Assembly (NCBI GenBank): GCA_024639905.1 | Contig: JAHEGE010000005.1 | Coordinates: 124,001-188,000, forward strand | From: Gammaproteobacteria bacterium | Lineage (GTDB): Bacteria > Pseudomonadota > Gammaproteobacteria > Pseudomonadales > Pseudohongiellaceae | Reading direction: 5' to 3' | DNA: 64,000 nucleotides | Shown: positions 1 to 8,050 of the stretch, one piece after another | How the letters are laid out: each line of letters begins with the position of its first letter | How positions within the stretch are numbered: position 1 is the stretch's first letter | Program-made: the position numbers and the translations under genes | Notes under the pieces: model-generated | What the model saw: only the letters and a program-made list of their open reading frames with translations | Told to the model about the DNA's origin: nothing | Databases searched by the model: none

Positions 1-2
1 TC

Positions 3-947
3 GCGGAGGGCCTAGCCAAAGTGACGACCGAACAGGGTGAGACACTCCTCTTTCGAGATCTCCTGCTGCACGAGCAGGCCGCGCTGCTGGGAGGAACCAA
101 AAAGTCTCCGCGGCCGCTCGAAGACATCCCCCTAGTTAAATACTTAGACAGCTCCACACGCCTGCATTTTCAGGTGCACCCAACGCGCGAGTTCGCCCAG
201 AATCGATTGGCGAGCCCGCGTGGGAAGACGGAAGCCTATGTGATCTTGGCAATCAGAGACAACGTCAGCGACCCCTACATCTACGCAGGATTTCAACGTC
301 CCCCGAGTCGCAAGCAGCTAAAAGGATGGATAGAAAAGCAAGACATCGATGCGATAGAGAACTGCTTCGACAAGATCCCCGTGCAGCCGGGCGACGTGTT
401 CCTAATCCCCGGCGGCAGGCCACACGCGCTAGGCGAGGGCATTCTGCTACTCGAGATCATGGAGCCCTCCGATCTCGCGGTGCGCTTCGAGTTCGAGCGC
501 TGCGGCTATAAAATCCCCGAAGCCGCACGCTTTATGGGACGCGACATAGAAACGGCGCTCGATGTCTTCGACCTGTCTCCTGTGCCGACCGAAACGATCG
601 ATCGCGAGTTCCGCTGTCAGCCCGGCGCCCTCTACCAGCAAGACGGCAACCGGCTCGAGCAGCTCATTGGCCCAAACGAGACTGACTGCTTCCGGGTGAA
701 GCGCGCCACCACTGCTAGCCGCTTTATCCGCGAGGAAAACGAGTTCTTCTTCGGCATAGTTGTAGAAGGCGAAGGCAGGTTTCGAGTCGGCGACACCACG
801 GTGACACTGAAACAATGGGATCGCTTCTTCTGCCCCGCCAACGTCGTGTTCTTCGAGTATGAAAGCGATGCAGCTATGGCGATAGTCGAGTGCTATCCAG
901 GCGAGACAATTAGAAACGGCGGCGCGCAGCGCACCGCCAAAAAATGA
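3..947 (+). CDS. manA: Type I mannose-6-phosphate isomerase (5' end outside window)
   Basis: Interconverts mannose 6-phosphate and fructose 6-phosphate in the cytoplasm. The frame is open to the first bases of the window, so the N-terminus is cut off; a GTG at 21 is not needed as a start. Visible zinc-site signatures of the type I cupin family are the QVHP segment, the glutamate in KTEAYVIL and the histidine in the GDVFLIPGGRPHAL segment. A second, weaker cupin half follows up to about residue 300. It is the first visible gene of a plus-strand operon with an alginate lyase and a mannitol-dehydrogenase-family enzyme, so it probably feeds mannose or mannitol carbon into glycolysis (inference). 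Confidence 0.85.
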   Translation, partial: AEGLAKVTTEQGETLLFRDLLLHEQAALLGGTKKSPRPLEDIPLVKYLDSSTRLHFQVHPTREFAQNRLASPRGKTEAYVILAIRDNVSDPYIYAGFQRPPSRKQLKGWIEKQDIDAIENCFDKIPVQPGDVFLIPGGRPHALGEGILLLEIMEPSDLAVRFEFERCGYKIPEAARFMGRDIETALDVFDLSPVPTETIDREFRCQPGALYQQDGNRLEQLIGPNETDCFRVKRATTASRFIREENEFFFGIVVEGEGRFRVGDTTVTLKQWDRFFCPANVVFFEYESDAAMAIVECYPGETIRNGGAQRTAKK

Positions 948-958
948 GAGATTGAACG

Positions 959-3202
959 ATGATGAGAATCGCACACTGGCTCGCGGGAATCCTATTGGTA
1001 CTCGCCACGGCGACAGCCAGCGCAGCCGAGTCCCGGGATGGCCTCATCCTAACCCAAGCTGGCGTGGAGAGGATTCGTGCCGAGCTAGGCAACCTCCCCC
1101 TTCTCGATGCCACGCTCGAGCAGGTGCGACAAGAAGTCGACGCCGAGATCGCCTTTGGTATCGACACACCAATTCCACGGGATTTTTCCGGCGGCTATAC
1201 CCACCAACGCCACAAGGCGAACTTCTTCGCCCTGCAAAAATCCGGAGCTCTGTTTAAGATTCTCGAGCAGGAAAAATACGCGATCTACGTGCGTGACATG
1301 CTGTTCCAGTACGAAGCGATGTATGCCGACCTGCCCCTGCATCCCCAGACTCGCTCCTACGCACGCGGCAAGCTCTTTTGGCAGTGTCTTAACGATGCCA
1401 ACTGGCTAGTCTATGCCGCGCAGGCTTATGACTTGATCTATGACTGGCTCTCGGCGGAGGAGCGCGAGCAGCTCGAGACCAATCTGTTTCGCCCCTTCGC
1501 CGATCACCTGTCTGTAGACAGCCCCCAGTTCTTCAACCGCGTGCATAATCACAGTACCTGGGGCGCGGCAGCGGTTGGCATGATCGGCCTGGTAATGCAA
1601 GACCAGGAACTCATCGATCGCGCCCTGTACGGCCTCGAGGACGACGGGCTCGACACCAGCGCTGTCGACAATGACGGTGGTTTTATTAAGACAGAAGGAC
1701 AAGAGGCAGGCTTCTTTGCCAATCTCAACGAGCCTTTCTCACCCGATGGCTACTACACTGAAGGACCTTACTATCAGCGCTACGCGATGTATCCCTTCCT
1801 CATCTTCGCCCAGGCGCTGAACAACGCTCGACCCGACCTCGGTGTGCTCGACTACAAAGACGGCGTGCTGCTTAAAGCTGTCGACGTACTGCTTAACCTT
1901 GCCGATGCCGACGGCGAATTCTACGCGATCAATGACGGCCAGAAAGGCATGTCGATCCAGTCTTACGAGCTCGTTACCGCCGTCGATATCGCTTACCGTT
2001 ACGGCGGCGAAGACTCGCGACTGCTTAGCATCGCACAGCAACAGGGGCGCGTGCAGCTTGATGACACAGGCTATGCCGTCGCTGCCGCCTCACGCGACGG
2101 CCTGGCCCTCCCGTTCGAGAAGCGCTCGGCCAACTACTCCGACGGTGCCGACGGCGATGAAGGCGGCCTCGCGCTGCTGCGCTACGGCGACGAAGAGCTG
2201 TCCGCGCTTTTCAAATACTCAGCCCAGGGCCTCAGCCACGGCCACTACGACAAGCTCTCGCTAGCACTTTTCGAGCACAGCGACGAGGTATTGCAGGACT
2301 ACGGACTCGCACGCTTCGTTAATATCGAACATAAAGGAGGGGGCAATTACTTGCCGGAGAACACGAGCTGGGCAAAGCAGAGCATCGCGCACAACACCCT
2401 CGTTATCGACCAAGCCTCGCACTTCGCTGGCAGCTACGAGATAGGCAGCCAGCACCATTCGCAGCTCAACTTCTATGATGCCTCGAACCCCGCCGTGCAA
2501 GTTGTTAGCGCGCGCGAGAACAATGCCTATCCTGGCACGGAACTGCTGCGCACGATCGCCGTAATCAAAGACGCCGCGCTTGCGAAGCCTTTCGTTCTCG
2601 ACCTATTCAAAGCGTCGTCTGCCACCACGCATCAGTTCGATCTGCCGTTCCACTATTTCGGTCAGGTGCTCGACACCAACTTCGATTACGAGGCTCAGCA
2701 GCCACTCGCTCGACTCGGCGACGCCAACGGCTACCAGCACCTCTACCTCGAGGCCGTCGGCGCACCGAGCGCGGCCAACGCAAAATTCTCTTGGATGAGC
2801 AACAACAAGTTCTACACGTTGACTAGCGTCGTAGAGGCCACCGACGCGCTGCTGCTTGCCCGTCTTGGCGCCAACGACCCGCAGTTCAACCTCCGCCGAG
2901 ATCCCGCTTACATCATCCGGCGCCCCGCCGCGGAGCAGGCGCTCTTTGCCTCGATTATCGAACCCCACGGCAGCTACGACCGCGTCACCGAGTCGGCGCT
3001 AGACTCGAAAAGCCACATCGCCTCACTGTCGGTCGTCACCCAAGAGGACGCCTACACAGCCGTAGCCTTCGAGCTCACCACCGGCGAGAGAAAATTGTTC
3101 ATCGTTGCCAACCAGCAACCAGCGAAGGCGGCCGCGCACGCGCTGCGCATCGACGGAGCTGATTACCGCTGGACTGGCCCATTCCTCTACACAGATCGGT
3201 AG
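959..3202 (+). CDS. Secreted alginate lyase, PL17-type (heparinase II/III fold)
   Basis: Probable exo-acting oligoalginate lyase that releases unsaturated uronate monomers by beta-elimination. The 747-residue protein has a signal peptide (about 1-22, cut after SAA), an alpha/alpha-toroid lyase domain, then the C-terminal beta-sheet domain. Residues expected for catalysis in PL17 are visible: Asn-His in NHSTW at 197-198 and the tyrosines of YYTEGPYYQRY at 265-275. The GHYDK signature at 428-432 is typical of the heparinase II/III C-terminal domain. The gene lies 11 bp after the phosphomannose isomerase and 30 bp before the next gene. Two adjacent ATG codons make the exact start uncertain by one residue. 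Exact cleavage specificity is inferred. Confidence 0.88.
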   Translation: MMRIAHWLAGILLVLATATASAAESRDGLILTQAGVERIRAELGNLPLLDATLEQVRQEVDAEIAFGIDTPIPRDFSGGYTHQRHKANFFALQKSGALFKILEQEKYAIYVRDMLFQYEAMYADLPLHPQTRSYARGKLFWQCLNDANWLVYAAQAYDLIYDWLSAEEREQLETNLFRPFADHLSVDSPQFFNRVHNHSTWGAAAVGMIGLVMQDQELIDRALYGLEDDGLDTSAVDNDGGFIKTEGQEAGFFANLNEPFSPDGYYTEGPYYQRYAMYPFLIFAQALNNARPDLGVLDYKDGVLLKAVDVLLNLADADGEFYAINDGQKGMSIQSYELVTAVDIAYRYGGEDSRLLSIAQQQGRVQLDDTGYAVAAASRDGLALPFEKRSANYSDGADGDEGGLALLRYGDEELSALFKYSAQGLSHGHYDKLSLALFEHSDEVLQDYGLARFVNIEHKGGGNYLPENTSWAKQSIAHNTLVIDQASHFAGSYEIGSQHHSQLNFYDASNPAVQVVSARENNAYPGTELLRTIAVIKDAALAKPFVLDLFKASSATTHQFDLPFHYFGQVLDTNFDYEAQQPLARLGDANGYQHLYLEAVGAPSAANAKFSWMSNNKFYTLTSVVEATDALLLARLGANDPQFNLRRDPAYIIRRPAAEQALFASIIEPHGSYDRVTESALDSKSHIASLSVVTQEDAYTAVAFELTTGERKLFIVANQQPAKAAAHALRIDGADYRWTGPFLYTDR

Positions 3203-3232
3203 AGTGGATGCTGCCCAAAAGCCACTGCAAAA

Positions 3233-4729
3233 ATGCGTCGCATGCCTAGCCTGAGCTGGGATTCCCTGCCCTCGCTGCCCGCATTCGTCGAGAAGCCGAG
3301 CTATGACAGAGACGCCGTTAGCGCCGGCATCGTGCATTTCGGCGTCGGCAATTTTCACCGCGCGCATCAGGCAGCCTACTGCGAGGCCCTGCTGAATCGA
3401 GGAGAGACCGACTGGGGGATTATTGGCGTCTCGATGCGATCGCCCCACGTGCGCGACAAACTGGCCGCCCAAGACTACCTTTACAGTCTGCTCAGCCTAG
3501 GCGAGAAGACTGAGTTCCGCGTCATCGGCGCGCTGCAGCGCGTCTTAGTCGCCGACGAATCGCCACGCGCCGTTATCGACGCGGTGGCCTCGTCCGCGAC
3601 GGCTTTGGTAACCTGCACGATTACCGAGAAAGGCTACTGCCTTAACCGTGGCGAGCTCGACTCCGAGCATCCCGATCTGGCCCACGACCTGCGCTCACTC
3701 GACCATCCGCACAGCCTCTATGGCTACCTCGCCGCGGCGCTGATCAGCCGGGCCGCACAAGCTGGCGAACCGCTTACCGTGCTCAGCTGCGATAACCTCA
3801 GCTCGGGCGGCAACAAATTGCGCGAGGGGGTTTCGCGCATACTGCTCTCGCATTCGCCCAGCGCGCTTGAGTGGGCGGAAGAACACGTCGCCTTCCGTTC
3901 GTCGATGGTAGACAGGGTGACGCCCGCAACGACCGGCGAGCTCATGGCGCGAGTGGGCCACGCACTCGGCTGTGAGGACGCCGCGCCGGTGGCGGCGGAG
4001 CCATTCACTCAGTGGGTTATCGAAGACGACTTCGCTGGCCGCAGACCGCCTCTGGATGCCGTAGGTGCGCTCTTCGTACCCGACATCGCACCCTACGAGC
4101 ACGCCAAACTGCGGCTGCTTAACGCGGGGCACTCGATCCTCGCCGCGCTCGGTTATCTCGCCGGCGACAGGTATATTCACGAGGCGCTGGCCAGACCCGC
4201 CCTAGCCGCATTTGCTCTGCAAACGCTCGAACAAGAAATCCTGCCGGTGACCCTCGTTCCCAAAGGCGCCGACGGGCGCGCAGCAATCGCCACCGCACTT
4301 GCCCGCTTTCGCAACGCCCAACTGCCTTACGCAGTCTTGCAAGTCGGCAGCGATAGCTCACAGAAGATCCTGCAGCGTTGGCTGCCCGCCACCGATGAGG
4401 CACTCGCGCAGAACAAACCCACGGCGCACCTCGCCTTCGCGCTCGGTGCGTGGGTTGCGATGATTCGCGCCGCGGCAAAGGCTGGCGAGCTCGTAGACCC
4501 ACAGCGCGAGCGCTTCTGCGCCTTTGAGCCGCAAAGGGGCGTCTCGATCTCACGCGCGCATCTCGATATCGCCGGCGCACAGGCCTCGCTGTGTTTCAAC
4601 AACAGCGACTTTATCGCCACCGCCGACGCTTACTACAAAACCATCACAGACCTTGGCATCGAGCGCGCGCTGCAGGCGGAGACGCTGGGCAGAAATGACA
4701 CACTCGCCTGCGAGAGCACCCAACAATGA
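3233..4729 (+). CDS. Mannitol dehydrogenase family oxidoreductase (mannitol 2-dehydrogenase or fructuronate reductase)
   Basis: NAD-dependent polyol/hexuronate oxidoreductase of the long-chain mannitol dehydrogenase family, 498 residues, the usual length. Visible signatures: the nucleotide-binding segment GVGNFHRAHQA (37-47), SCDNLSSGGNKL (185-196), MVDRVTPAT (225-233) and the catalytic K-x4-N-x2-H pattern at K292, N297 and H300. The family includes mannitol 2-dehydrogenase, D-arabinitol dehydrogenase, tagaturonate and fructuronate reductases; sequence alone does not separate them. Next to an alginate lyase and a phosphomannose isomerase, mannitol (a brown-algal storage polyol) or a uronate are the likely substrates. 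The stop overlaps the next start by 4 bp (ATGA). An alternative ATG lies at 3242. Confidence 0.85.
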   Translation: MRRMPSLSWDSLPSLPAFVEKPSYDRDAVSAGIVHFGVGNFHRAHQAAYCEALLNRGETDWGIIGVSMRSPHVRDKLAAQDYLYSLLSLGEKTEFRVIGALQRVLVADESPRAVIDAVASSATALVTCTITEKGYCLNRGELDSEHPDLAHDLRSLDHPHSLYGYLAAALISRAAQAGEPLTVLSCDNLSSGGNKLREGVSRILLSHSPSALEWAEEHVAFRSSMVDRVTPATTGELMARVGHALGCEDAAPVAAEPFTQWVIEDDFAGRRPPLDAVGALFVPDIAPYEHAKLRLLNAGHSILAALGYLAGDRYIHEALARPALAAFALQTLEQEILPVTLVPKGADGRAAIATALARFRNAQLPYAVLQVGSDSSQKILQRWLPATDEALAQNKPTAHLAFALGAWVAMIRAAAKAGELVDPQRERFCAFEPQRGVSISRAHLDIAGAQASLCFNNSDFIATADAYYKTITDLGIERALQAETLGRNDTLACESTQQ

Positions 4730-5964
4730 AAAAAATAGTCGCCACCCTCTCGCTTTTCCTACCAGGTATCTTCCTGCTCGGCTTTAACATCGGCACCGGC
4801 AGCGTAACGGCGATGGCCAAGGCGGGAGCCGACTACGGCATGGCCCTGCTATGGACGCTCGTTGCCTCGTGCCTGTGTACCTTCTTCATGATTAACCTCT
4901 ACGGACGCTTCACGCTGGTTACCGGAGAGACCGCGCTGCTCGCCTTCAGGCGCCACATCCACCCCAGCGTGGGGGTGTTCTTCATCGTGGCCCTTACGGC
5001 AGGGGTTTGTGGCAGCGTGATGGGCGTGATGGGTATCGTCGCTGAAATCTGCCACGAGTGGTCCAAGGCGATGGTCGACGGCGGGATCTCGCCGCTAACC
5101 TTCGCTGCGTTCTTTGTGAGCCTCGTCTACTTCATATTCTGGAATGGTCGCACCGAGTTCTTCGAGCGTGCATTAGCGGTTGTCGTAGCGGTGATGTCCG
5201 TCTGTTTCCTCGTCAACTTCTTCATCTTGATGCCAGCACCCAGCGAAATTTTCAGCGGACTGGTCCCTTCCATCCCTCAGGTCGAGGATGCCGCGGACAC
5301 GAGCCCGCTGCTGATTATCGCCTCGATGATCGGAACGACGGTATTCTCCGGATTGTTTATCGTGCGCACCACGTTGGTGAAAGAAGCCGGATGGTCACTA
5401 GCGGACTACGCGCAGCAACGCAACGACGCCCTATTCTCCGTCACGCTCATGTTTGTCATCAGCGCCTCCATCATGGCTGCGTCGGCGGGCACGCTTCACA
5501 CGGCAGGGATAAGGCTCACCGAGGCCTATCAGATGATCGGCCTACTCGAGCCGCTCGCCGGTTCGCTCGCCACTTCGTTGTTCGCGCTCGGCCTTGTCGC
5601 CGCCGGCGTGTCATCCCAGTTTCCCAACGTGTTAATGCTGCCTTGGCTGCTGTGCGACTACACGGGGAGCGAACGCGAAATGACGCTACCACGCTATCGC
5701 CTTATGGTCCTGGCCATTACCCTTTTAGGGCTAGTGGTACCGCTTTTTGATGCGCGTCCCGTATTCATGATGGTCGCGTCCCAAGCGTTCAATTCAGTGA
5801 TATTGCCAATTACCGTGGCGTGCATATTCTATTTGAGTAACCGCAAAGACCTGATGGGCGAGTACCGCAGCGGCGTTGGCAGCAATCTGGTACTTACCGC
5901 ATTGTTCTTGTTCTCACTATTTACCTCGAGCGTGGGGTTACGCGGGGCTTTTCAGCTGCTTTGA
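4726..5964 (+). CDS. Nramp-fold membrane transporter lacking the canonical metal motifs
   Basis: A 412-residue polytopic membrane protein with about 11 hydrophobic segments and the general Nramp/MntH layout: LPG at 12-14, then an AGADYG...LLW segment ending near 43. The TM1 metal-binding motif DPGN of true Nramp proteins reads GTGS here (23-26), and the TM6 MPH motif reads FSG (207-209), so both metal-coordinating sets are gone. It is translationally coupled to the mannitol-dehydrogenase-family gene (ATGA overlap) and is the only transporter in this operon. Uptake of a sugar, uronate or polyol is therefore at least as likely as metal transport (inference). Family membership is fairly sure; the substrate is not known. 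Confidence 0.72.
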   Translation: MKKIVATLSLFLPGIFLLGFNIGTGSVTAMAKAGADYGMALLWTLVASCLCTFFMINLYGRFTLVTGETALLAFRRHIHPSVGVFFIVALTAGVCGSVMGVMGIVAEICHEWSKAMVDGGISPLTFAAFFVSLVYFIFWNGRTEFFERALAVVVAVMSVCFLVNFFILMPAPSEIFSGLVPSIPQVEDAADTSPLLIIASMIGTTVFSGLFIVRTTLVKEAGWSLADYAQQRNDALFSVTLMFVISASIMAASAGTLHTAGIRLTEAYQMIGLLEPLAGSLATSLFALGLVAAGVSSQFPNVLMLPWLLCDYTGSEREMTLPRYRLMVLAITLLGLVVPLFDARPVFMMVASQAFNSVILPITVACIFYLSNRKDLMGEYRSGVGSNLVLTALFLFSLFTSSVGLRGAFQLL

Positions 5965-5971
5965 GCTGGAA

Positions 5972-5988
5972 AAGGGGTCTGACCCCTT
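5972..5988. repeat. 17-bp REP-like palindrome (GGGGTC-T-GACCCC)
   Basis: AAGGGGTC and GACCCCTT flank a single T, a perfect palindrome 8 nt downstream of the transporter stop. On the plus strand it could fold as a 6-bp hairpin but has no T-run. Very similar GGGGTC(A/T)GACCCC palindromes are dispersed repeats in many proteobacterial genomes; whether it repeats in this genome cannot be seen from one copy. Confidence 0.45.
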
Positions 5989-6021
5989 AAAAAAACGGCT
6001 ACTTTCCAGGACTCGTAGCCG
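5989..6021 (-). terminator. Intrinsic terminator, minus strand
   Basis: On the minus strand a 7-bp stem CGGCTAC/GTAGCCG (5996-6021, 12-nt loop) is followed by seven T (5989-5995). It lies 28 bp downstream of the stop of the amber-interrupted secreted protein and would end that transcript. The facing REP-like palindrome begins immediately beyond it. Confidence 0.75.
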
Positions 6022-6049
6022 CATACAAGGGTGGGTAGAAACGATCTAG

Positions 6050-6448
6050 CTAGTGGCGCTTAAACGGCGGCCGACCACGGAATTTCATTTTCTGTTGCGA
6101 GTCATCGGTTAACTCCATTGCTGCAGCATCCACGATCTCCACTTCCACCTGCTTGCGCTGATAGGGTGGCTTGCGCGCCGGCCCCGACTTCAGCATGCGC
6201 ATGTGCACCAGCTCGGTGGCCACAGCCTCAACAGAATCCGCTGCGGCGATATCGGTCACGGGCACCTCGACCCAGCTACGTTTATACGGCGGCTAGCGGT
6301 GCGGCACGAAATCGACCGTCATCACCTTCACCGTCTCGACAGTCGCGTTGAGCGCCTCTTGCTGCTGATCCGCGGTGTCCGCAAAGCTAGCTGGCGCGAT
6401 AATGAGCGCAAGCACCGGTGTAGCAAATAAGGACAGTACTTTATGCAT
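6050..6448 (-). pseudogene. Secreted PPYxR-repeat protein interrupted by an in-frame TAG
   Basis: From ATG 6448, with Shine-Dalgarno GGAGGAG 7 nt upstream, a signal peptide (1-23, ending ASFA) is followed by an open frame to codon 51. Codon 52 is TAG (6293-6295), and the same frame then continues to the stop at 6050, 132 codons in all. The halves share a repeat: PPYKR..VEV....DIAAA after the TAG, PPYQR..VEV....DAAA at 94-110 and a final RPPFKR. The TAG aligns with Lys in ARKPPYQR, so a single AAG-to-TAG change explains it. The family was not recognised. It may be a recent pseudogene, a sequencing error or read-through; without suppression only a 51-residue peptide is made. The gene has its own minus-strand terminator. 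Confidence 0.65.
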
Positions 6449-6527
6449 AACGCATCTCCTCCAGTGATTTCACAGCGAGGATCGCGCCCACCCGATAGAG
6501 AGTAAATAGCTGTTCTTGTTAAGGCGC

Positions 6528-6552
6528 CGATAGAAAATAACTATTTCTATCG
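6528..6552. repeat. Inverted repeat, 9-bp perfect stem
   Basis: CGATAGAAA and TTTCTATCG surround a 7-nt spacer between two minus-strand genes. No T-run follows on either strand, so it is either a weak transcript end for the upstream serine hydrolase or an operator for the secreted repeat protein. A related half (CGATAGAGAG) lies nearby at about 6493. Confidence 0.35.
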
Positions 6553-6572
6553 CCATCTCCACTACCCGCGCT

Positions 6573-7754
6573 TTAGATCGCGTCCACCGCGGCGCGTAGC
6601 GCCATGATAATCGCGTCCGTGTGTTTAGCGTCTTCGTCGTCGACCGCATTCAGCGCATTGCCATGGGTCGCGATCACGAGGTCGCGTGCGGGATCGATGA
6701 AAATGCGCTGCTGAAATATGCCGCGCGCGCTGAACGCGCCTTCGTCATAAAGCCACCACAGATAGCCGTAGCCTTCGAAGCCTTGCGAGGGCGTGATGGA
6801 TTCTGCGATCCAGCCCTCGGGGACGACGCGCTCGCCCGAGGGCAGTACGCCGTCGGCAAGCACGAAGCGGCCGATGCGGGCGTAGTCGCGTAGCGTCGCA
6901 TTGATGCAGCAGCCGCCAGTTTCTACGCCGTCCTCAGACGACAGCAACCAATAGGCATCGTGCTCCATACCGAACGGCCGCCAGATCTTCGCCTGCAGAT
7001 AGCTCGACGCGTTGTTGCCCAGCGCCGAGCGCAGCAGCTCACCTACCAGGTTCGTCTCGCCAGTGTTGTAGTTGAAGCGCGTACCTGGCTCCGCCTCACG
7101 CGGCAGCGTCGCGAGGTACTCAGTGAGCTGCGGACCATTATAGGCACCGGCGATAGCGACATCTGACGTAGGGCTCGCATAGTCTTCGTCCCAAGCGACG
7201 CCTGACGCCATGTGCAGGATGTCTTTAATGCGCACGCCCTCGTAGGCAGAGCCTTTGAGGCGCGGGATGTAATCGGTGACGAACTCGTCGACGCTTTCTA
7301 TATAGCCGTCTTTTATCGCCGCGCCGATCAGCAACGAGGTGACCGATTTGGTCACTGAAAACGTGATCCAGCGCGTTTCCTCAGTATTGCCGGCGCCATA
7401 GCGTTCGAGCAGGACGTCGTCGCCCTGCAGCACGATGAGCCCGCGCGAGGCAGGCCGCTGAAAGTAATCGGCAAGCGTATAATTCTCGCCCTCGACACTG
7501 TAGCTAAAATCACTCCAGTCCTTTGGCGCCGGCGTCAGCGCGAGCGGTGACTCACTCGCTGTGACGGTGCGCGTTGCGGAGAGCGCCGCGACATTCGCGA
7601 ACGCTTCTTGCCGCGTGGCTTGGGGCAGGAACAGCAGGCTTTCGGCACCCGAGAGCGCGATGTCTGAGTCCTGGGCACGCAGGGCTGCGAGCTGGGAGAG
7701 CGCAAGCGCGGCTAGCGCGACCCTCATGATTATTGTGTGTCTGATTAGCGTCAT
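6573..7754 (-). CDS. Secreted serine hydrolase, class C beta-lactamase fold
   Basis: A 393-residue penicillin-binding-protein-like serine hydrolase. The N-terminus carries a hydrophobic export signal (about 10-27). The catalytic SxxK tetrad is SVTK at 133-136, and the Tyr motif is in NYNTGETN (Tyr229). Family members include esterases, D-aminopeptidases and class C beta-lactamases; the substrate cannot be told from sequence. An alternative start is Met10 at 7727. It lies 74 bp from a small membrane-protein gene and a second hydrolase of the same fold in the same orientation. The two hydrolases are only distantly alike. Confidence 0.82.
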   Translation of the reverse strand: MTLIRHTIIMRVALAALALSQLAALRAQDSDIALSGAESLLFLPQATRQEAFANVAALSATRTVTASESPLALTPAPKDWSDFSYSVEGENYTLADYFQRPASRGLIVLQGDDVLLERYGAGNTEETRWITFSVTKSVTSLLIGAAIKDGYIESVDEFVTDYIPRLKGSAYEGVRIKDILHMASGVAWDEDYASPTSDVAIAGAYNGPQLTEYLATLPREAEPGTRFNYNTGETNLVGELLRSALGNNASSYLQAKIWRPFGMEHDAYWLLSSEDGVETGGCCINATLRDYARIGRFVLADGVLPSGERVVPEGWIAESITPSQGFEGYGYLWWLYDEGAFSARGIFQQRIFIDPARDLVIATHGNALNAVDDEDAKHTDAIIMALRAAVDAI

Positions 7755-7828
7755 GTGGCGCGCCTCTTATTGGGTTGGGTTAGGGACATCTGATAATTTA
7801 GAGCATCGTTACAAAATTGGGAAGACCG

Positions 7829-8050
7829 CTACAGCCAACGCAGCACGCCGACAATTCCCGCCGCCGCATAGAAAAACTGCAGCAACAGCATGCCATAATG
7901 TTTACAGAGAAACGCCCAAACGGCGATGGCGATGGCGGAGATGAATAGCAACGCAAAACCCAGCACTTCGTTGCCCGTATTGGACGCCACCAGCATCGAG
8001 TAGGCGATAGCTGTTAGCACACCGAACCATTCAAGTATCTTAGGCAGCAT
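7829..8050 (-). CDS. Small membrane protein, function unknown
   Basis: A 73-residue, very hydrophobic protein with two or three predicted membrane segments (about 8-25, 29-47 and 52-70). No family was recognised with confidence. The ATG overlaps the 3' end of the upstream serine hydrolase by 11 bp, so the two are probably translated from one mRNA. It may be an accessory to that hydrolase or an independent small membrane protein. Confidence 0.6.
   Translation of the reverse strand: MLPKILEWFGVLTAIAYSMLVASNTGNEVLGFALLFISAIAIAVWAFLCKHYGMLLLQFFYAAAGIVGVLRWL

Noticed and set aside
447-974. Long open frame antisense to the phosphomannose isomerase gene (and many similar shadows across the window)
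   Set aside because: It lies opposite a well-supported gene, has no family motif or ribosome binding site, and such shadows are expected in GC-rich DNA.
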